Source of the DNA: Stutzerimonas xanthomarina
Lineage (GTDB): Bacteria; Pseudomonadota; Gammaproteobacteria; Pseudomonadales; Pseudomonadaceae
Reading direction: 5' to 3'
Assembly: GCF_003935375.1 (NCBI RefSeq)
Contig: NZ_RHQM01000016.1
Coordinates: 1-64,000, forward strand
Length of the DNA: 64,000 nt
Shown here: positions 56,313 to 64,000 of the stretch, piece after piece
Layout of the letters: each line of letters starts with the position of its first letter
Numbering within the stretch: the first letter of the stretch is position 1
Notes under the pieces: model-generated
What the model was told of the DNA's origin: nothing
The model's database searches: none
Seen by the model: only the letters and a program-made list of their open reading frames with translations
Translations under genes and position numbers: made by a program

Positions 56313-57216
56313 GCAGCCAGCCCCCGAACAGCAAAGCCAGCAGCCAGACGCCGACGCCACCCCAGACCAGGTCGAGGGCATGCTCGATATGACGCGCTTG
56401 CGCTGGCTTGCCACGACCCAGCTCGGGACGCGCATGAACTTCACCGTGATAAATAGCGGAGCCGCCCAACACCACACCCAGCGCCCCAGCTCCAGAAGCC
56501 ATTACTGGCCCGGCATTGGGGCTGTCCCAGAGTGGGGCCTGGGTGCGCCAGCAGCGCAATGCGCGGCGAGTTCTGCCGAGCAGCGCATAGGTCAGGGCGA
56601 CCAGCCGGGCCGGCACATAGTTGAGCACATCGTCGATGCGCGCCGCGGCCCAGCCGAAGCGCTCGAAGCGCGCATTGCGATAGCCCCACATGGCGTCCAG
56701 CGTATTGCTCAGGCGGTACAGCACCACACCCGGCGCACCGGCGACGATAAACCAGAACAGCGCGGCGAACACCGCATCGCTGCCGTTCTCCAGCACCGAC
56801 TCGGTGGCCGCACGGGCCACGCCCTCCTCGTCCAGCTGCGTGGTGTCGCGGCTGACGATCCAACCGACGCGGCGGCGTGCCTCCGGCAGATCATGCCGCC
56901 ACAGCGCGTGCGCCACCGGCAGTGCATGCTCGCCCAGACTTCGCAGGCCCAGGGCCAGATAGAGCAGAACGATCTCCACCAGCCAGCCGACGGTCGGTAA
57001 CAGGCTGAGCAGCCAGGCCAGCAAGGTCAGCGGTAGCACCGCCAGGCACCAGGCGGTCACCCCGTGGCTGCGCCAGCCGCGCGCCGCAGATCCGTTGAAA
57101 TGCTGCTCCAGGCGATCGGCCAGGCGACCGAAGGCTACCAGTGGATGTGCCCGCTTCGGCTCGCCGAGCAACGCATCCAGCAGCAGCGCCGCGCTAACGG
57201 TGAGGAACAGACTCAC
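56305..57216 (-). CDS. cobD: Adenosylcobinamide-phosphate synthase (CbiB)
   Basis: The 303-residue polytopic protein has the CbiB signatures [49 protein letters not shown] and [26 protein letters not shown]. It attaches aminopropanol phosphate to cobyric acid. The start is GTG at 57216, with the adjacent gene overlapping its first codons; no ATG gives the family N-terminus. Inner membrane. Confidence 0.92.
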   Translation of the reverse strand: MSLFLTVSAALLLDALLGEPKRAHPLVAFGRLADRLEQHFNGSAARGWRSHGVTAWCLAVLPLTLLAWLLSLLPTVGWLVEIVLLYLALGLRSLGEHALPVAHALWRHDLPEARRRVGWIVSRDTTQLDEEGVARAATESVLENGSDAVFAALFWFIVAGAPGVVLYRLSNTLDAMWGYRNARFERFGWAAARIDDVLNYVPARLVALTYALLGRTRRALRCWRTQAPLWDSPNAGPVMASGAGALGVVLGGSAIYHGEVHARPELGRGKPAQARHIEHALDLVWGGVGVWLLALLFGGWLHA

Positions 57217-58013
57217 TCGGCACCCTGCGCGCAGGCGCTGATCAGCGCATGCAGCTGGCGTACGCCGTCGGTCAGCACCGCCGGGCCGGGGTTGAGAATG
57301 TCCGGCGACTTGATCTCGTGCAGCTGGCCCGTGCGCACCGCCGGAATCGCCTGCCAGCCAGGCCGTGCAGCCACCTGTTCCGGGCGAAAACGGCGGCCGC
57401 ACCAGGAGCCGACGATCAGCTCCGGCGCGCGGCGCACCACTTCCTGCGGGTCGTCGATGATGCGTTGCTTGGCGCGCTTGAACGATGCCAGCTCGGCGAA
57501 GCAGTCCGCGCCACCAGCCAGTTCGATCAGCTCGCTGACCCAGGCGATGCCCGAAATCAGCGGCTCGTTCCATTCCTCGAAATACACCCGCGGCCGGCGC
57601 GGCAAGACAGCGGCGCTGGCGCGGATGGCATCCAGCCCCGCCTGCAGCTCACCGATCAGCGCTCGCGCGCGCTCGCCAGCGTGCACCAGCGCACCGAGGG
57701 TCTCGATCATGCGCAGGATGCCGGCGATATCGCGCTGGTTGAACAGGTGCACTTCCAGCCCTTCGCGCGCCAGCTCGGCGAGCATGTCGCCCTGCAGGTC
57801 GCTGTAGCCGAGCACCAGGTCCGGCTCGAGGGCGAGAATCTGCTCATGCTTGACGCTGGTGAAGCCGCTGACCTTGGGCTTTTCCTTGCGCGCCTGCGGC
57901 GGGCGCACGGTGAAGCCGGAGATGCCGACGATGCGCGCCTGCTCGCCCAGCAGGTAAAGCGTTTCGCAGGTCTCGGTGGACAGGCAGACGATGCGCTGCG
58001 GCCTCTTGCTCAT
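57213..58013 (-). CDS. BtuF-like cobalamin-binding protein without signal peptide
   Basis: The 266-residue protein has a type III periplasmic-binding fold like Btu[49 protein letters not shown] and [15 protein letters not shown]. Unlike BtuF it has no export signal and starts MSKRPQRIV; no upstream start would add one. BtuF normally feeds the BtuCD transporter, absent here. It may be a cytosolic cobamide-binding or insertion protein. It overlaps bluB and cobD by 4 bases each, so it is fixed in the operon. Confidence 0.85.
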   Translation of the reverse strand: MSKRPQRIVCLSTETCETLYLLGEQARIVGISGFTVRPPQARKEKPKVSGFTSVKHEQILALEPDLVLGYSDLQGDMLAELAREGLEVHLFNQRDIAGILRMIETLGALVHAGERARALIGELQAGLDAIRASAAVLPRRPRVYFEEWNEPLISGIAWVSELIELAGGADCFAELASFKRAKQRIIDDPQEVVRRAPELIVGSWCGRRFRPEQVAARPGWQAIPAVRTGQLHEIKSPDILNPGPAVLTDGVRQLHALISACAQGAE

Positions 58014-58657
58014 TTCGCCTCCCAGGCATTCTCGAAAACCAGTTCGTGCAGCGGTCGCGGCGTGGTCCAGCCTTCCAGTGCCAGCATCGGTGCCGGGTAG
58101 AACTCCTGCACCGGCCCGAGGCAGAGGATCGCCACCGGCTTGGCACCATCCGGCATGCCGAGCAAGGCAGCCAGCGCGTCGGGATCGAACAGTGACACCC
58201 AGCCCATCCCCAGGCCTTCCGCTCGTGCCGCGAGCCAGAGATTCTGGATCGCGCAGGCCAGCGAAGCGAGGTCCATCTCCGGCAGCGTGCGGCGGCCGAA
58301 GATATGTTGCTCGCGGCCATCCATCAACGCGGCGACCAGCAGCTCGGCGCAATCCTCGATGCCCTCGACCTTGAGCCGCATGAACTCGGCGGAACGCTCG
58401 CCGAGCGCCTGAGCGGTGCGCTGGCGCTCCTCACCGACCAGATCGGCGATGGCCGTGCGCAACTCGGCGCGGGTGATGCGGACAAAGCGCCACGGCTGCA
58501 TCAGGCCAACGCTGGGTGCCTGGTGTGCCGCGATGAGCAGCCTCGACAGCAGCTCCGGTGCCACCTCGCCGCCGGCGAAATGACGCATGTCGCGACGCTC
58601 GCCGATGGCGCGATAGACCGCTGCGCGCTCCTGCGGGCTGAACGCATGCGCGCTCAT
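58010..58657 (-). CDS. bluB: 5,6-Dimethylbenzimidazole synthase
   Basis: The 215-residue flavin nitroreductase-fold protein starts MSAHAFSPQERAAVYRAIGERRDMRHF and has SVGLMQPWRFVRI, GRRTLPEMDLASLACAIQN and GMGWVSLFDPDALAALLGMP, the BluB pattern. It destroys reduced FMN with oxygen to make the DMB lower ligand, so the organism makes DMB aerobically. It overlaps cobB by 4 bases. Confidence 0.92.
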   Translation of the reverse strand: MSAHAFSPQERAAVYRAIGERRDMRHFAGGEVAPELLSRLLIAAHQAPSVGLMQPWRFVRITRAELRTAIADLVGEERQRTAQALGERSAEFMRLKVEGIEDCAELLVAALMDGREQHIFGRRTLPEMDLASLACAIQNLWLAARAEGLGMGWVSLFDPDALAALLGMPDGAKPVAILCLGPVQEFYPAPMLALEGWTTPRPLHELVFENAWEAK

Positions 58658-59946
58658 GGCCGGAACAGCGCCGCAGCGGCTGCCGGATCGGACGGCAGGT
58701 ACAGGTGGATATAGGACGCCGTCAGCCGCCCCCGGCGGTAGACCGCTTCGGCTGTGCGCTTGTAGTTCGGACACTCGCCGCGAGCCAGCGGCTCGAGTGG
58801 CGACTCCAGTGCCGAATGATGGAAGGTGTGCCCGCGCAGCCGCCCTTCCGGCAGCTCCACTTCCTGCAGCGCCAGGGCGGTCAGGCGCTTGTGCATGCGC
58901 GCCTCGCCGGGCAGCAGGCCGAGCATCTGCGCGCGCTCGTCGCCACGGTCGGTCAGCCCGTCGAGCAGGTAGAGCATGCCGCCGCACTCGGCGAGGATCG
59001 GCTTGCCCGACTCATGATGCGCACGGATCGCCTCGGCCATTGGCCCATTGCGCGACAACGCGCGCAGATGCAGCTCGGGATAGCCGCCGGGCAGGTACAG
59101 GCTGTCCACGGCCGGCAAGCGGGCGAAGCGCAGCGGCGAGAAAAACAGCAACTCGGCACCCAACGCCTGCAGCAGGTCGAGATTGGCCTGGTAGAGAAAG
59201 GCAAAGGCCGCATCGCGTGCAACGCCGATGCGAACCCCCGCCAGCAGCGGTTCGAGCAGCGCACTGGCCGGCGCGGCGAAAGTGACCGGGGCAGGCAACT
59301 CCGTGTCCGCACTGAGTGCCAGAGCATCGGCGGCGGCATCCAGACGGGCGTCCAGATCAGCCAGCTCCTCGGCTTGTACTAGCCCCAGGTGCCGGCTGGG
59401 CAGCTCTACCTCGACGCTGCGCGGCAGGGCGCCGTACCAGCGGATCGACTCTGGCAGGCTGTCGCGCAGAATCTCGCCATGCCGGGCGCTGCCGACCCGA
59501 TTGGCCAGCACGCCATCGAACGGCAGGTCCGGCTGGAAGCTGCTCAGCCCGTGCGCCATGGCGCCGAAGGTCTGCGCCATGGCCGAGCCATCGATGACCG
59601 CCAGCACCGGCACGCCGAAGCGCCGCGCCAGATCAGCCGCCGAGGGCGAACCATCGAACAGGCCCATCACCCCTTCGATCAGGATCAGGTCGGCCTCGCC
59701 CGCCGCTTCCCAGAGCAGGCGTCGCGACTCCTCTTCGCCGACCATCCACAGGTCGAGCTGATAGACCGGCTTGCCGCTGGCACGCGCGAGGATCATCGGA
59801 TCGAGGAAGTCCGGCCCGCATTTGAACACCCGCACGCGCTTGCCCTGCCGCGCATGCAGCCGCGCCAGAGCGGCAGTGACGGTGGTCTTGCCCTGGCCGG
59901 AAGCAGGTGCGGCGATCAACAGTGCCGGGCAGTTTCTACTAGTCAT
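58654..59946 (-). CDS. cobB: Cobyrinic/hydrogenobyrinic acid a,c-diamide synthase
   Basis: The 430-residue protein has an N-terminal P-loop ATPase part (LLIAAPASGQGKTTVTAALARL, FKCGPDFLDPMI) and a C-terminal class I glutaminase with Cys in ILAECGGMLYLLDGL and a C-terminal His in GHTFHHS. It amidates the a and c carboxylates of the corrin ring with glutamine as donor. P. aeruginosa gene order is the same (bluB after cobB). Confidence 0.94.
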   Translation of the reverse strand: MTSRNCPALLIAAPASGQGKTTVTAALARLHARQGKRVRVFKCGPDFLDPMILARASGKPVYQLDLWMVGEEESRRLLWEAAGEADLILIEGVMGLFDGSPSAADLARRFGVPVLAVIDGSAMAQTFGAMAHGLSSFQPDLPFDGVLANRVGSARHGEILRDSLPESIRWYGALPRSVEVELPSRHLGLVQAEELADLDARLDAAADALALSADTELPAPVTFAAPASALLEPLLAGVRIGVARDAAFAFLYQANLDLLQALGAELLFFSPLRFARLPAVDSLYLPGGYPELHLRALSRNGPMAEAIRAHHESGKPILAECGGMLYLLDGLTDRGDERAQMLGLLPGEARMHKRLTALALQEVELPEGRLRGHTFHHSALESPLEPLARGECPNYKRTAEAVYRRGRLTASYIHLYLPSDPAAAAALFRP

Positions 59947-59968
59947 CGCGGCCTCTCATCAGCATCGC

Positions 59969-60036
59969 AGGGTGGATGACGCTTCACCCATCCACCGACC
60001 ACGCCGATGGTGGAGGAAACAGACGTCATCCACCCT
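59969..60036. repeat. Inverted repeat (REP-like) inside the cobalamin operon
   Basis: AGGGTGGATGACG (59969-59981) is repeated inverted as CGTCATCCACCCT (60024-60036), with a further GGTGGAT/ATCCACC pair inside. It fills the only sizeable gap of the unit (59947-60070), between cobB and cobO. The form resembles repetitive extragenic palindromes of the P. stutzeri group. It may block 3' decay and modulate downstream expression. Confidence 0.6.
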
Positions 60037-60070
60037 ATGCAACGGTCCGTGAATGCTTTGAGCGCCGGCA

Positions 60071-60682
60071 TCAAAATTCGACGCCTTTTTGCGCCTTAAC
60101 GCCGGCCTTGAACGCATGCTTGACCAACGCCATCTCGGTGACGGTGTCCGCCGCCTCGACCAGACCCGGCGGGGCGCCGCGGCCGGTGACCACCACGTGC
60201 TGCAGCAGCGGCCGCGACTCGATGTCGGCGAGCACCGGCGCCAGCTCCAGGTAGCCGTACTTCAGGGCGATGTTCAGTTCGTCGAGCACCACCAGGCCGA
60301 TCTCGGGATCGGCCAGCAACTCGGCCGCCACCGCCCAGGCCTCGCGGGCCTTGGCGATGTCGCGCTGGCGATCCTGGGTTTCCCAGGTGAAGCCCTCACC
60401 CATGACGTGGTAGCGCACCTCGTCTGGAAAGCGCCGGAAGAACGCCTCCTCGCCGGTGCTGGCCGCGCCCTTGATGAACTGCACCACGCCGACCTTGATG
60501 CCATGGCCGAGGGCACGCGCGACCATGCCGAAGGCGGAACTGCTCTTGCCCTTGCCATTACCGGTGTGCACCAGCAGCAGGCCGTACTCGTCCTGCGCCT
60601 CGGCAATCTTCTCGTCGATCAGCGCCTTCTTGCGCTGCATGCGTGCCTTGTGGCGATCGTCGCGTTCGCTGGACTCGCTCAT
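60071..60682 (-). CDS. cobO: Cob(I)yrinate a,c-diamide adenosyltransferase
   Basis: The 203-residue protein has the unusual CobA/CobO P-loop HTGNGKGKSSSAFGM, GVVQFIKGAASTGEE and VVLDELNIALKYGYL. It transfers the adenosyl group from ATP to Co(I) corrinoid. It overlaps the membrane protein gene by 4 bases. A basic N-terminal arm (RDDRHKARMQRKKALIDEKI) is typical. Confidence 0.95.
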   Translation of the reverse strand: MSESSERDDRHKARMQRKKALIDEKIAEAQDEYGLLLVHTGNGKGKSSSAFGMVARALGHGIKVGVVQFIKGAASTGEEAFFRRFPDEVRYHVMGEGFTWETQDRQRDIAKAREAWAVAAELLADPEIGLVVLDELNIALKYGYLELAPVLADIESRPLLQHVVVTGRGAPPGLVEAADTVTEMALVKHAFKAGVKAQKGVEF

Positions 60683-61248
60683 GCGCGGGCCTCGTCACGC
60701 TGCCCGGCCCAGGCGCGCAGGCCTACGAACAGCAGCGCAGCGACGCCGACATACAGCGCCAGGGTCGACAGGTAGCGCGGGTAATAGGTGGCGATGCGCT
60801 CGGCCAGCAGCGCCAGGGTCGGCTCGGGATAGCGCCCGGAGAAATAGAGGAAGCCGCCGCCGGAGAACAGGTAGCAAACGAAGGCGCTCGCCATCACGCA
60901 CAGCGCCAGGGTCGCCAGGCTGCTGAAATGGTCACGATGCAGACGTGCGTAGAGTCGACCGCCCAGCCACAGCGAACCGTATGCCGGCACCAGCATCCAG
61001 TACGCCGGCGACATGCACCAGTCGCTGACACCGGCCCACTGGATGGCGGCGAAATCCAGCAGCGAAGCCTCGAGAAACAGTGCCGAAAACACCCACTTCG
61101 GCCGCACCAGCACGCCGGCGAGGAAGAACACCGCCCAGGACGCGCTGGGCAGGTTCACGCTGGCGAAGTGCTGTCCGCGGGTCATGGCCAGCAGCGCGGC
61201 AAGCGCGAGGCCGACCAGCAGCTGGTATCTCGGGGCAAGCTTGATCAT
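60679..61248 (-). CDS. Multi-pass membrane protein of the cobalamin operon, unknown role
   Basis: The 189-residue protein has five or six hydrophobic segments (LLVGLALAALLAM, WAVFFLAGVLV, MLVPAYGSLWLGG, LATLALCVMASAFVCYLF, STLALYVGVAALLFVG) and short polar loops. Size and topology recall small-molecule uptake components such as ECF S-components, but no motif identifies it. It lies between btuB and cobO, overlaps cobO by 4 bases and comes under the riboswitch, so it likely helps corrinoid or precursor transport. Function not known to me. Confidence 0.72.
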   Translation of the reverse strand: MIKLAPRYQLLVGLALAALLAMTRGQHFASVNLPSASWAVFFLAGVLVRPKWVFSALFLEASLLDFAAIQWAGVSDWCMSPAYWMLVPAYGSLWLGGRLYARLHRDHFSSLATLALCVMASAFVCYLFSGGGFLYFSGRYPEPTLALLAERIATYYPRYLSTLALYVGVAALLFVGLRAWAGQRDEARA

Positions 61249-61294
61249 TGCAGTCTCCTTCTGTGGGCGCGGGCGACATGCCCGCGCCGCAGTC

Positions 61295-63148
61295 TTACAG
61301 CGCCTGGTAGCGCACGCTCAGGTAAGCGGCCTGGCCGGGCTGGTTGTAGCCCTCGGCGGTCTCAAAGTCGGCGTCCAGCAGGTTGGCGACGCGCGCCTGC
61401 AGGCGCCACTCCGGGGTGATGCGGTATTCGCCACGCAGGTCGAGGGTGGCGTAGCCGGACAGCTCGCGGGTGTTGGCCAGGTCGTCGTAACGCTGCCCTT
61501 CGGCATGCAGGCTGGCGCCAATGCTGAAGGCACCGAGCCGACGGTCGACATCGAGGTTGAACAGCTGCTTGGCCCGGCGCGCCAGCTCGTTGCCGCGGTT
61601 GGCCCCGTCGGAACGGTTCTCCGGCTCCAGCAGGCTGTAGTTGGCGTTCCAGTCCCAACCGAACAATTGGCTGCCGAGCACCAGCTCGACCCCGCGGATA
61701 CGCGCTTCCTGCACGTTGGCCGGCGCGGAAATACTGGCGTCATAGGCGATGAGGTCATCGACCACGGTGCGATAGGCATTCACCGCCCAGTGGCCCCAGC
61801 CATGCTGCCCGGCAAGGCCGACTTCGAGGCTCTCGGAGGTTTCCGCATCCAGCTCGGGATTGCCGTAGTCGGGGAAATACAACTCGTTGAAGGTCGGCGC
61901 CTTGAATGCCGTGCCATAGCTGATGGTGCCGCGCAACCAGTCGGTCAGCGCATAGCCGTAGCCGATGTTGCCGGTGTCGTGCTGGCCGAACTGCTCGTTA
62001 TCGTCACGTCGCAGCGACAGCTGCCAGTCATGGCGGCCGACCTCGCCCAGGTACTGAGCGAAATAGCCGTCGTTGTCCCGGGAGTCCTCGGCATACAGCG
62101 TGGTGCCGTTAACCTCGTCGCGCTGGTGGTCGGCACCCAGGATCAGCGTATGCCCCGCAGCCAGCTCGACATCGTTCTGCCAGCTGAGCGTGTCGCGACG
62201 GCTGTCGAAGCGTGAATAGAACTGTCCGTCCTGATAGGCATCGGATTTGTCTTCGCTGCGCCCGGCCTGCAGCGTCACCAGCCAGGGTTCCAGCGGACTG
62301 AAGCGCGCACGGGTGCCGAAGACCCTCGACTCACCATCGGCATTGGCGCCGAAACCGGACGTGCGGGCGCGGTTTACGCTGTCGTAGTCGTTATGGGATT
62401 TGGCCTGCAGCAGGTTGGCGTCGAGCTCCAGGCCGTTGTCGAAGCGGTATCCGGCGCTCAGTGTCGCGGACAGGTTGCGATAGCCATCGGCATCACGTTC
62501 GTAGCCACTGGTGTCCGCCGACTTGGCGTTGATGCCGTCGGTGTCCGAGCCACTGACGCCCAGGCTGTACCAGCCACGACCGTCACCACCGGAAACGCCG
62601 ACGCTGCCCGTGTAGGTGTCATGGGTGCCGTAGCCGGCCGAGAAGAACGGCTCGACGCCCTGCCCCTGGCCCTTGCGGGTGAAGATCTGGATCACCCCGC
62701 CGATGGCTTCCGAGCCGTACAGGCTGGAGCGCGGACCGCGGACCACCTCGATGCGCTCGATCAGCTCCAGCGGCAGATCCTGCAGGGCCGCGCCGCCGCC
62801 CGAGACCGAGCCGATCTTGATGCCGTCGATCATCACCAGCACGTGATCGGATTCGGTGCCGCGCATGAACAGCGAGGTGGACTTGCCGGGCCCGCCGTTG
62901 TTGGCCAGCGATACGCCAGGCACCTGCTTGAGCAGCTCGGGCAGCGAACTGGCCTGGCTGCGTTCGATCCGCTCGCGGTCGATCACGGTCACCGCGGCCA
63001 GGCTCTGCTGAGCCGTCTGCGCGGTGCGGGTGGCGGTCACCACCTGTTGCTGGAGATCCAGCGGGGCTGCGGCCAGCTGGCCAATGGAAAGGGGAAAACT
63101 GCCGAGCAGCACATAGGCCGCTGGCTTGAAACGGGGCTTGCAAGTCAA
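61295..63148 (-). CDS. btuB: TonB-dependent cobalamin receptor BtuB
   Basis: The 617-residue protein has a signal peptide, a TonB box-like QQQVVTATRT, a plug domain (LPELLKQVPGVSLANNG, DGIKIGSVSGGGAALQDLPLELIERIEVVRGPRSSLYGSEAIGGVI) and a 22-strand-type barrel ending YLSVRYQAL. It imports cobamides across the outer membrane. The start is TTG at 63148: no ATG gives a signal peptide, and GGAG sits 9 bases upstream. It is the first gene under the cobalamin riboswitch. Confidence 0.92.
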   Translation of the reverse strand: MTCKPRFKPAAYVLLGSFPLSIGQLAAAPLDLQQQVVTATRTAQTAQQSLAAVTVIDRERIERSQASSLPELLKQVPGVSLANNGGPGKSTSLFMRGTESDHVLVMIDGIKIGSVSGGGAALQDLPLELIERIEVVRGPRSSLYGSEAIGGVIQIFTRKGQGQGVEPFFSAGYGTHDTYTGSVGVSGGDGRGWYSLGVSGSDTDGINAKSADTSGYERDADGYRNLSATLSAGYRFDNGLELDANLLQAKSHNDYDSVNRARTSGFGANADGESRVFGTRARFSPLEPWLVTLQAGRSEDKSDAYQDGQFYSRFDSRRDTLSWQNDVELAAGHTLILGADHQRDEVNGTTLYAEDSRDNDGYFAQYLGEVGRHDWQLSLRRDDNEQFGQHDTGNIGYGYALTDWLRGTISYGTAFKAPTFNELYFPDYGNPELDAETSESLEVGLAGQHGWGHWAVNAYRTVVDDLIAYDASISAPANVQEARIRGVELVLGSQLFGWDWNANYSLLEPENRSDGANRGNELARRAKQLFNLDVDRRLGAFSIGASLHAEGQRYDDLANTRELSGYATLDLRGEYRITPEWRLQARVANLLDADFETAEGYNQPGQAAYLSVRYQAL

Positions 63149-63277
63149 GGTACAGGTCTCCGTCGTGCCCACCCGCACGACTGAAAGTCGACGAAGACAG
63201 ACGGAGGAACCGCAAAAGGAAGTGAATACCGCGAGGGATATGCACCCGCCCAGCGCCCGCCGCACTGTCAGTGAAAT

Positions 63278-63468
63278 GCGACAGGCCGGTCTCCGGGCTT
63301 GCGAGCGTACGCCTTGCGGCGTCCCGAAACCGCGCCTTCCCATGCGTTGAGCACAGTGGCTATTAGGGTTTCTCGACTCGCCTACCGTTGCGGGGGCAGC
63401 GCCGGAATCTTCGTGAGAATGGACCGGCTTCCCTGTTTCACCCCCTCGCTGAAGAGGGGGCACCTGAG
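63278..63468 (-). ncRNA. Cobalamin riboswitch (AdoCbl-type leader)
   Basis: Read on the minus strand, the leader has a GGTG-stem and CAGGGAA-type start, then CCCCCGCAACGG, the core GCCACTGTG (63350-63358 region), TGGGAAGG and the terminal CCCGGAGACCGGCCTG. These conserved blocks in this order define the B12 riboswitch. It ends about 130 bases before the btuB start, leaving room for the expression platform. It likely represses btuB and the downstream synthesis genes when cobalamin is abundant. Confidence 0.95.
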
Positions 63469-63627
63469 GCGACGCGGAGGTTAGTCCAAGGCCGGGCTTG
63501 GCGCAACCGCGGGGTTGTCGCAGCGCCCTGCAATTTCCGCTTGCATCTCGGCGATCGGAACGGCGGACGCCAAAAGGCTTCGAATGCAACAATGCCAGCA
63601 ATCAGCCAGGACCCATATCCGACGCCC

Positions 63628-64000
63628 ATGACCAGCATCGTGCAGATTTCCGACACCCATTTCGGTACCGAACAACCTTCCGTGGTCCAGGCCCTGGAGG
63701 ACCATGTACGCGAACACCGGGCCGACCTGCTGGTGTTCTCCGGCGACATCACCCAGCGTGCCCGTCGCGGGCAGTTCGCCAGTGCCGCCGCCTTCGTGCG
63801 CCGCGTGCAGGCCGATGGCGTCGGTGAGACGCTGGTGATTCCGGGCAATCACGACATCCCGCTGTACAACCTCTTCGCCCGCCTGTTCACGCCGTACGGC
63901 AACTACCGGCGACACTTCGGCGATGAGCTGGAGCCGGTATTCGAGAACGACGACATGCTGGTGATCGGGCTCAATACCACCCATCCGCGCCGGCACAAGG
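63628..64000 (+). CDS. Metallophosphoesterase, cut by the window end
   Basis: At least 124 residues are visible. The calcineurin-like metal motifs are present: VQISDTHFG, FSGDITQRARRGQF and IPGNHDIPLYN. A next segment with VIGLNTTHPRR follows. This looks like a class III cyclic-nucleotide or general phosphodiesterase. It is divergent from the btuB leader. The C-terminal part, including the last His ligands, is outside the window. Confidence 0.88.
   Translation, partial: MTSIVQISDTHFGTEQPSVVQALEDHVREHRADLLVFSGDITQRARRGQFASAAAFVRRVQADGVGETLVIPGNHDIPLYNLFARLFTPYGNYRRHFGDELEPVFENDDMLVIGLNTTHPRRHK

Overview
The window is a high-G+C gammaproteobacterial chromosome segment. Gene order and protein signatures (flgBCDE/flgFGHIJKL with cheVR, flgA and flgMN; amrZ; alaS-lysC-csrA followed by tRNA-Ser and tRNA-Arg; an aerobic-type cobalamin cluster headed by btuB) point to Pseudomonas sensu lato, most likely the P. 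stutzeri (Stutzerimonas) group. This assignment is inference from gene content, not from a database match.

Layout. Bases 1-600 hold a ComEA-like helix-hairpin-helix protein. Bases 600-16270 are the axial-structure half of the flagellar regulon: flgL, K, J, I, H, G, F (minus strand, RpoN-type promoter at 8596-8611), flgE, D, C, B (minus, RpoN-type promoter at 11737-11752), cheR and cheV (minus), then flgA (plus, RpoN-like promoter), flgM and flgN (plus, FliA promoter) and the c-di-GMP flagellar brake ycgR. The hook gene flgE has an A+T-rich interior between conserved ends, as expected of an exchanged surface domain.

Bases 16391-26684 are a 10.3-kb integrated element in the 3' end of a tRNA-Arg(CCT) gene. 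It is flanked by a 48-bp perfect direct repeat, and the intact tRNA lies at the right end. It carries a tyrosine integrase, a ribbon-helix-helix protein divergent from an excisionase-like HTH gene across a perfect palindromic operator, a chain of tiny ATGA-coupled genes, two HTH or replication-type proteins, palindromic and direct repeats that could form a replication origin, an HK97-fold major capsid protein and a full-length tail tape measure protein. I see no terminase, portal, head protease or lysis gene. It is either a compact phage satellite that supplies only a shell protein and a tail ruler, or an unusually tidy prophage remnant. This is the most interesting part of the window.

Bases 26700-46260 are core chromosome: two small exported or membrane proteins, amrZ, the sodium-pumping oxaloacetate decarboxylase (oadGAB), mgtE, a DUF4124-like secreted protein, two identical tRNA-Arg(ACG) genes, tRNA-Ser(GCT), csrA/rsmA, lysC, alaS, ltaE, a secreted HExxH peptidase, ycgN, a Met/Gly-rich periplasmic protein, ycgL, rnd, a tandem rhodanese and a FadL-type outer-membrane channel. 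Bases 46259-50971 hold a periplasmic GPx-like protein, the molybdate transporter modABC, a RidA protein and a LysR regulator.

Bases 50968-63470 form one long minus-strand cobalamin unit. A cobalamin riboswitch at about 63278-63468 precedes btuB, an uncharacterised membrane protein, cobO, cobB, bluB, a BtuF-like protein without a signal peptide, cobD/cbiB, cobC, cobQ, cobU/P, cobT, an alpha-ribazole phosphatase gene and cobS. Most junctions overlap by 4-8 bases. The set covers uptake, a,c-amidation, adenosylation, cobyric acid formation, aminopropanol attachment, lower-ligand (DMB) synthesis and nucleotide-loop assembly. The window ends inside a metallophosphoesterase gene.
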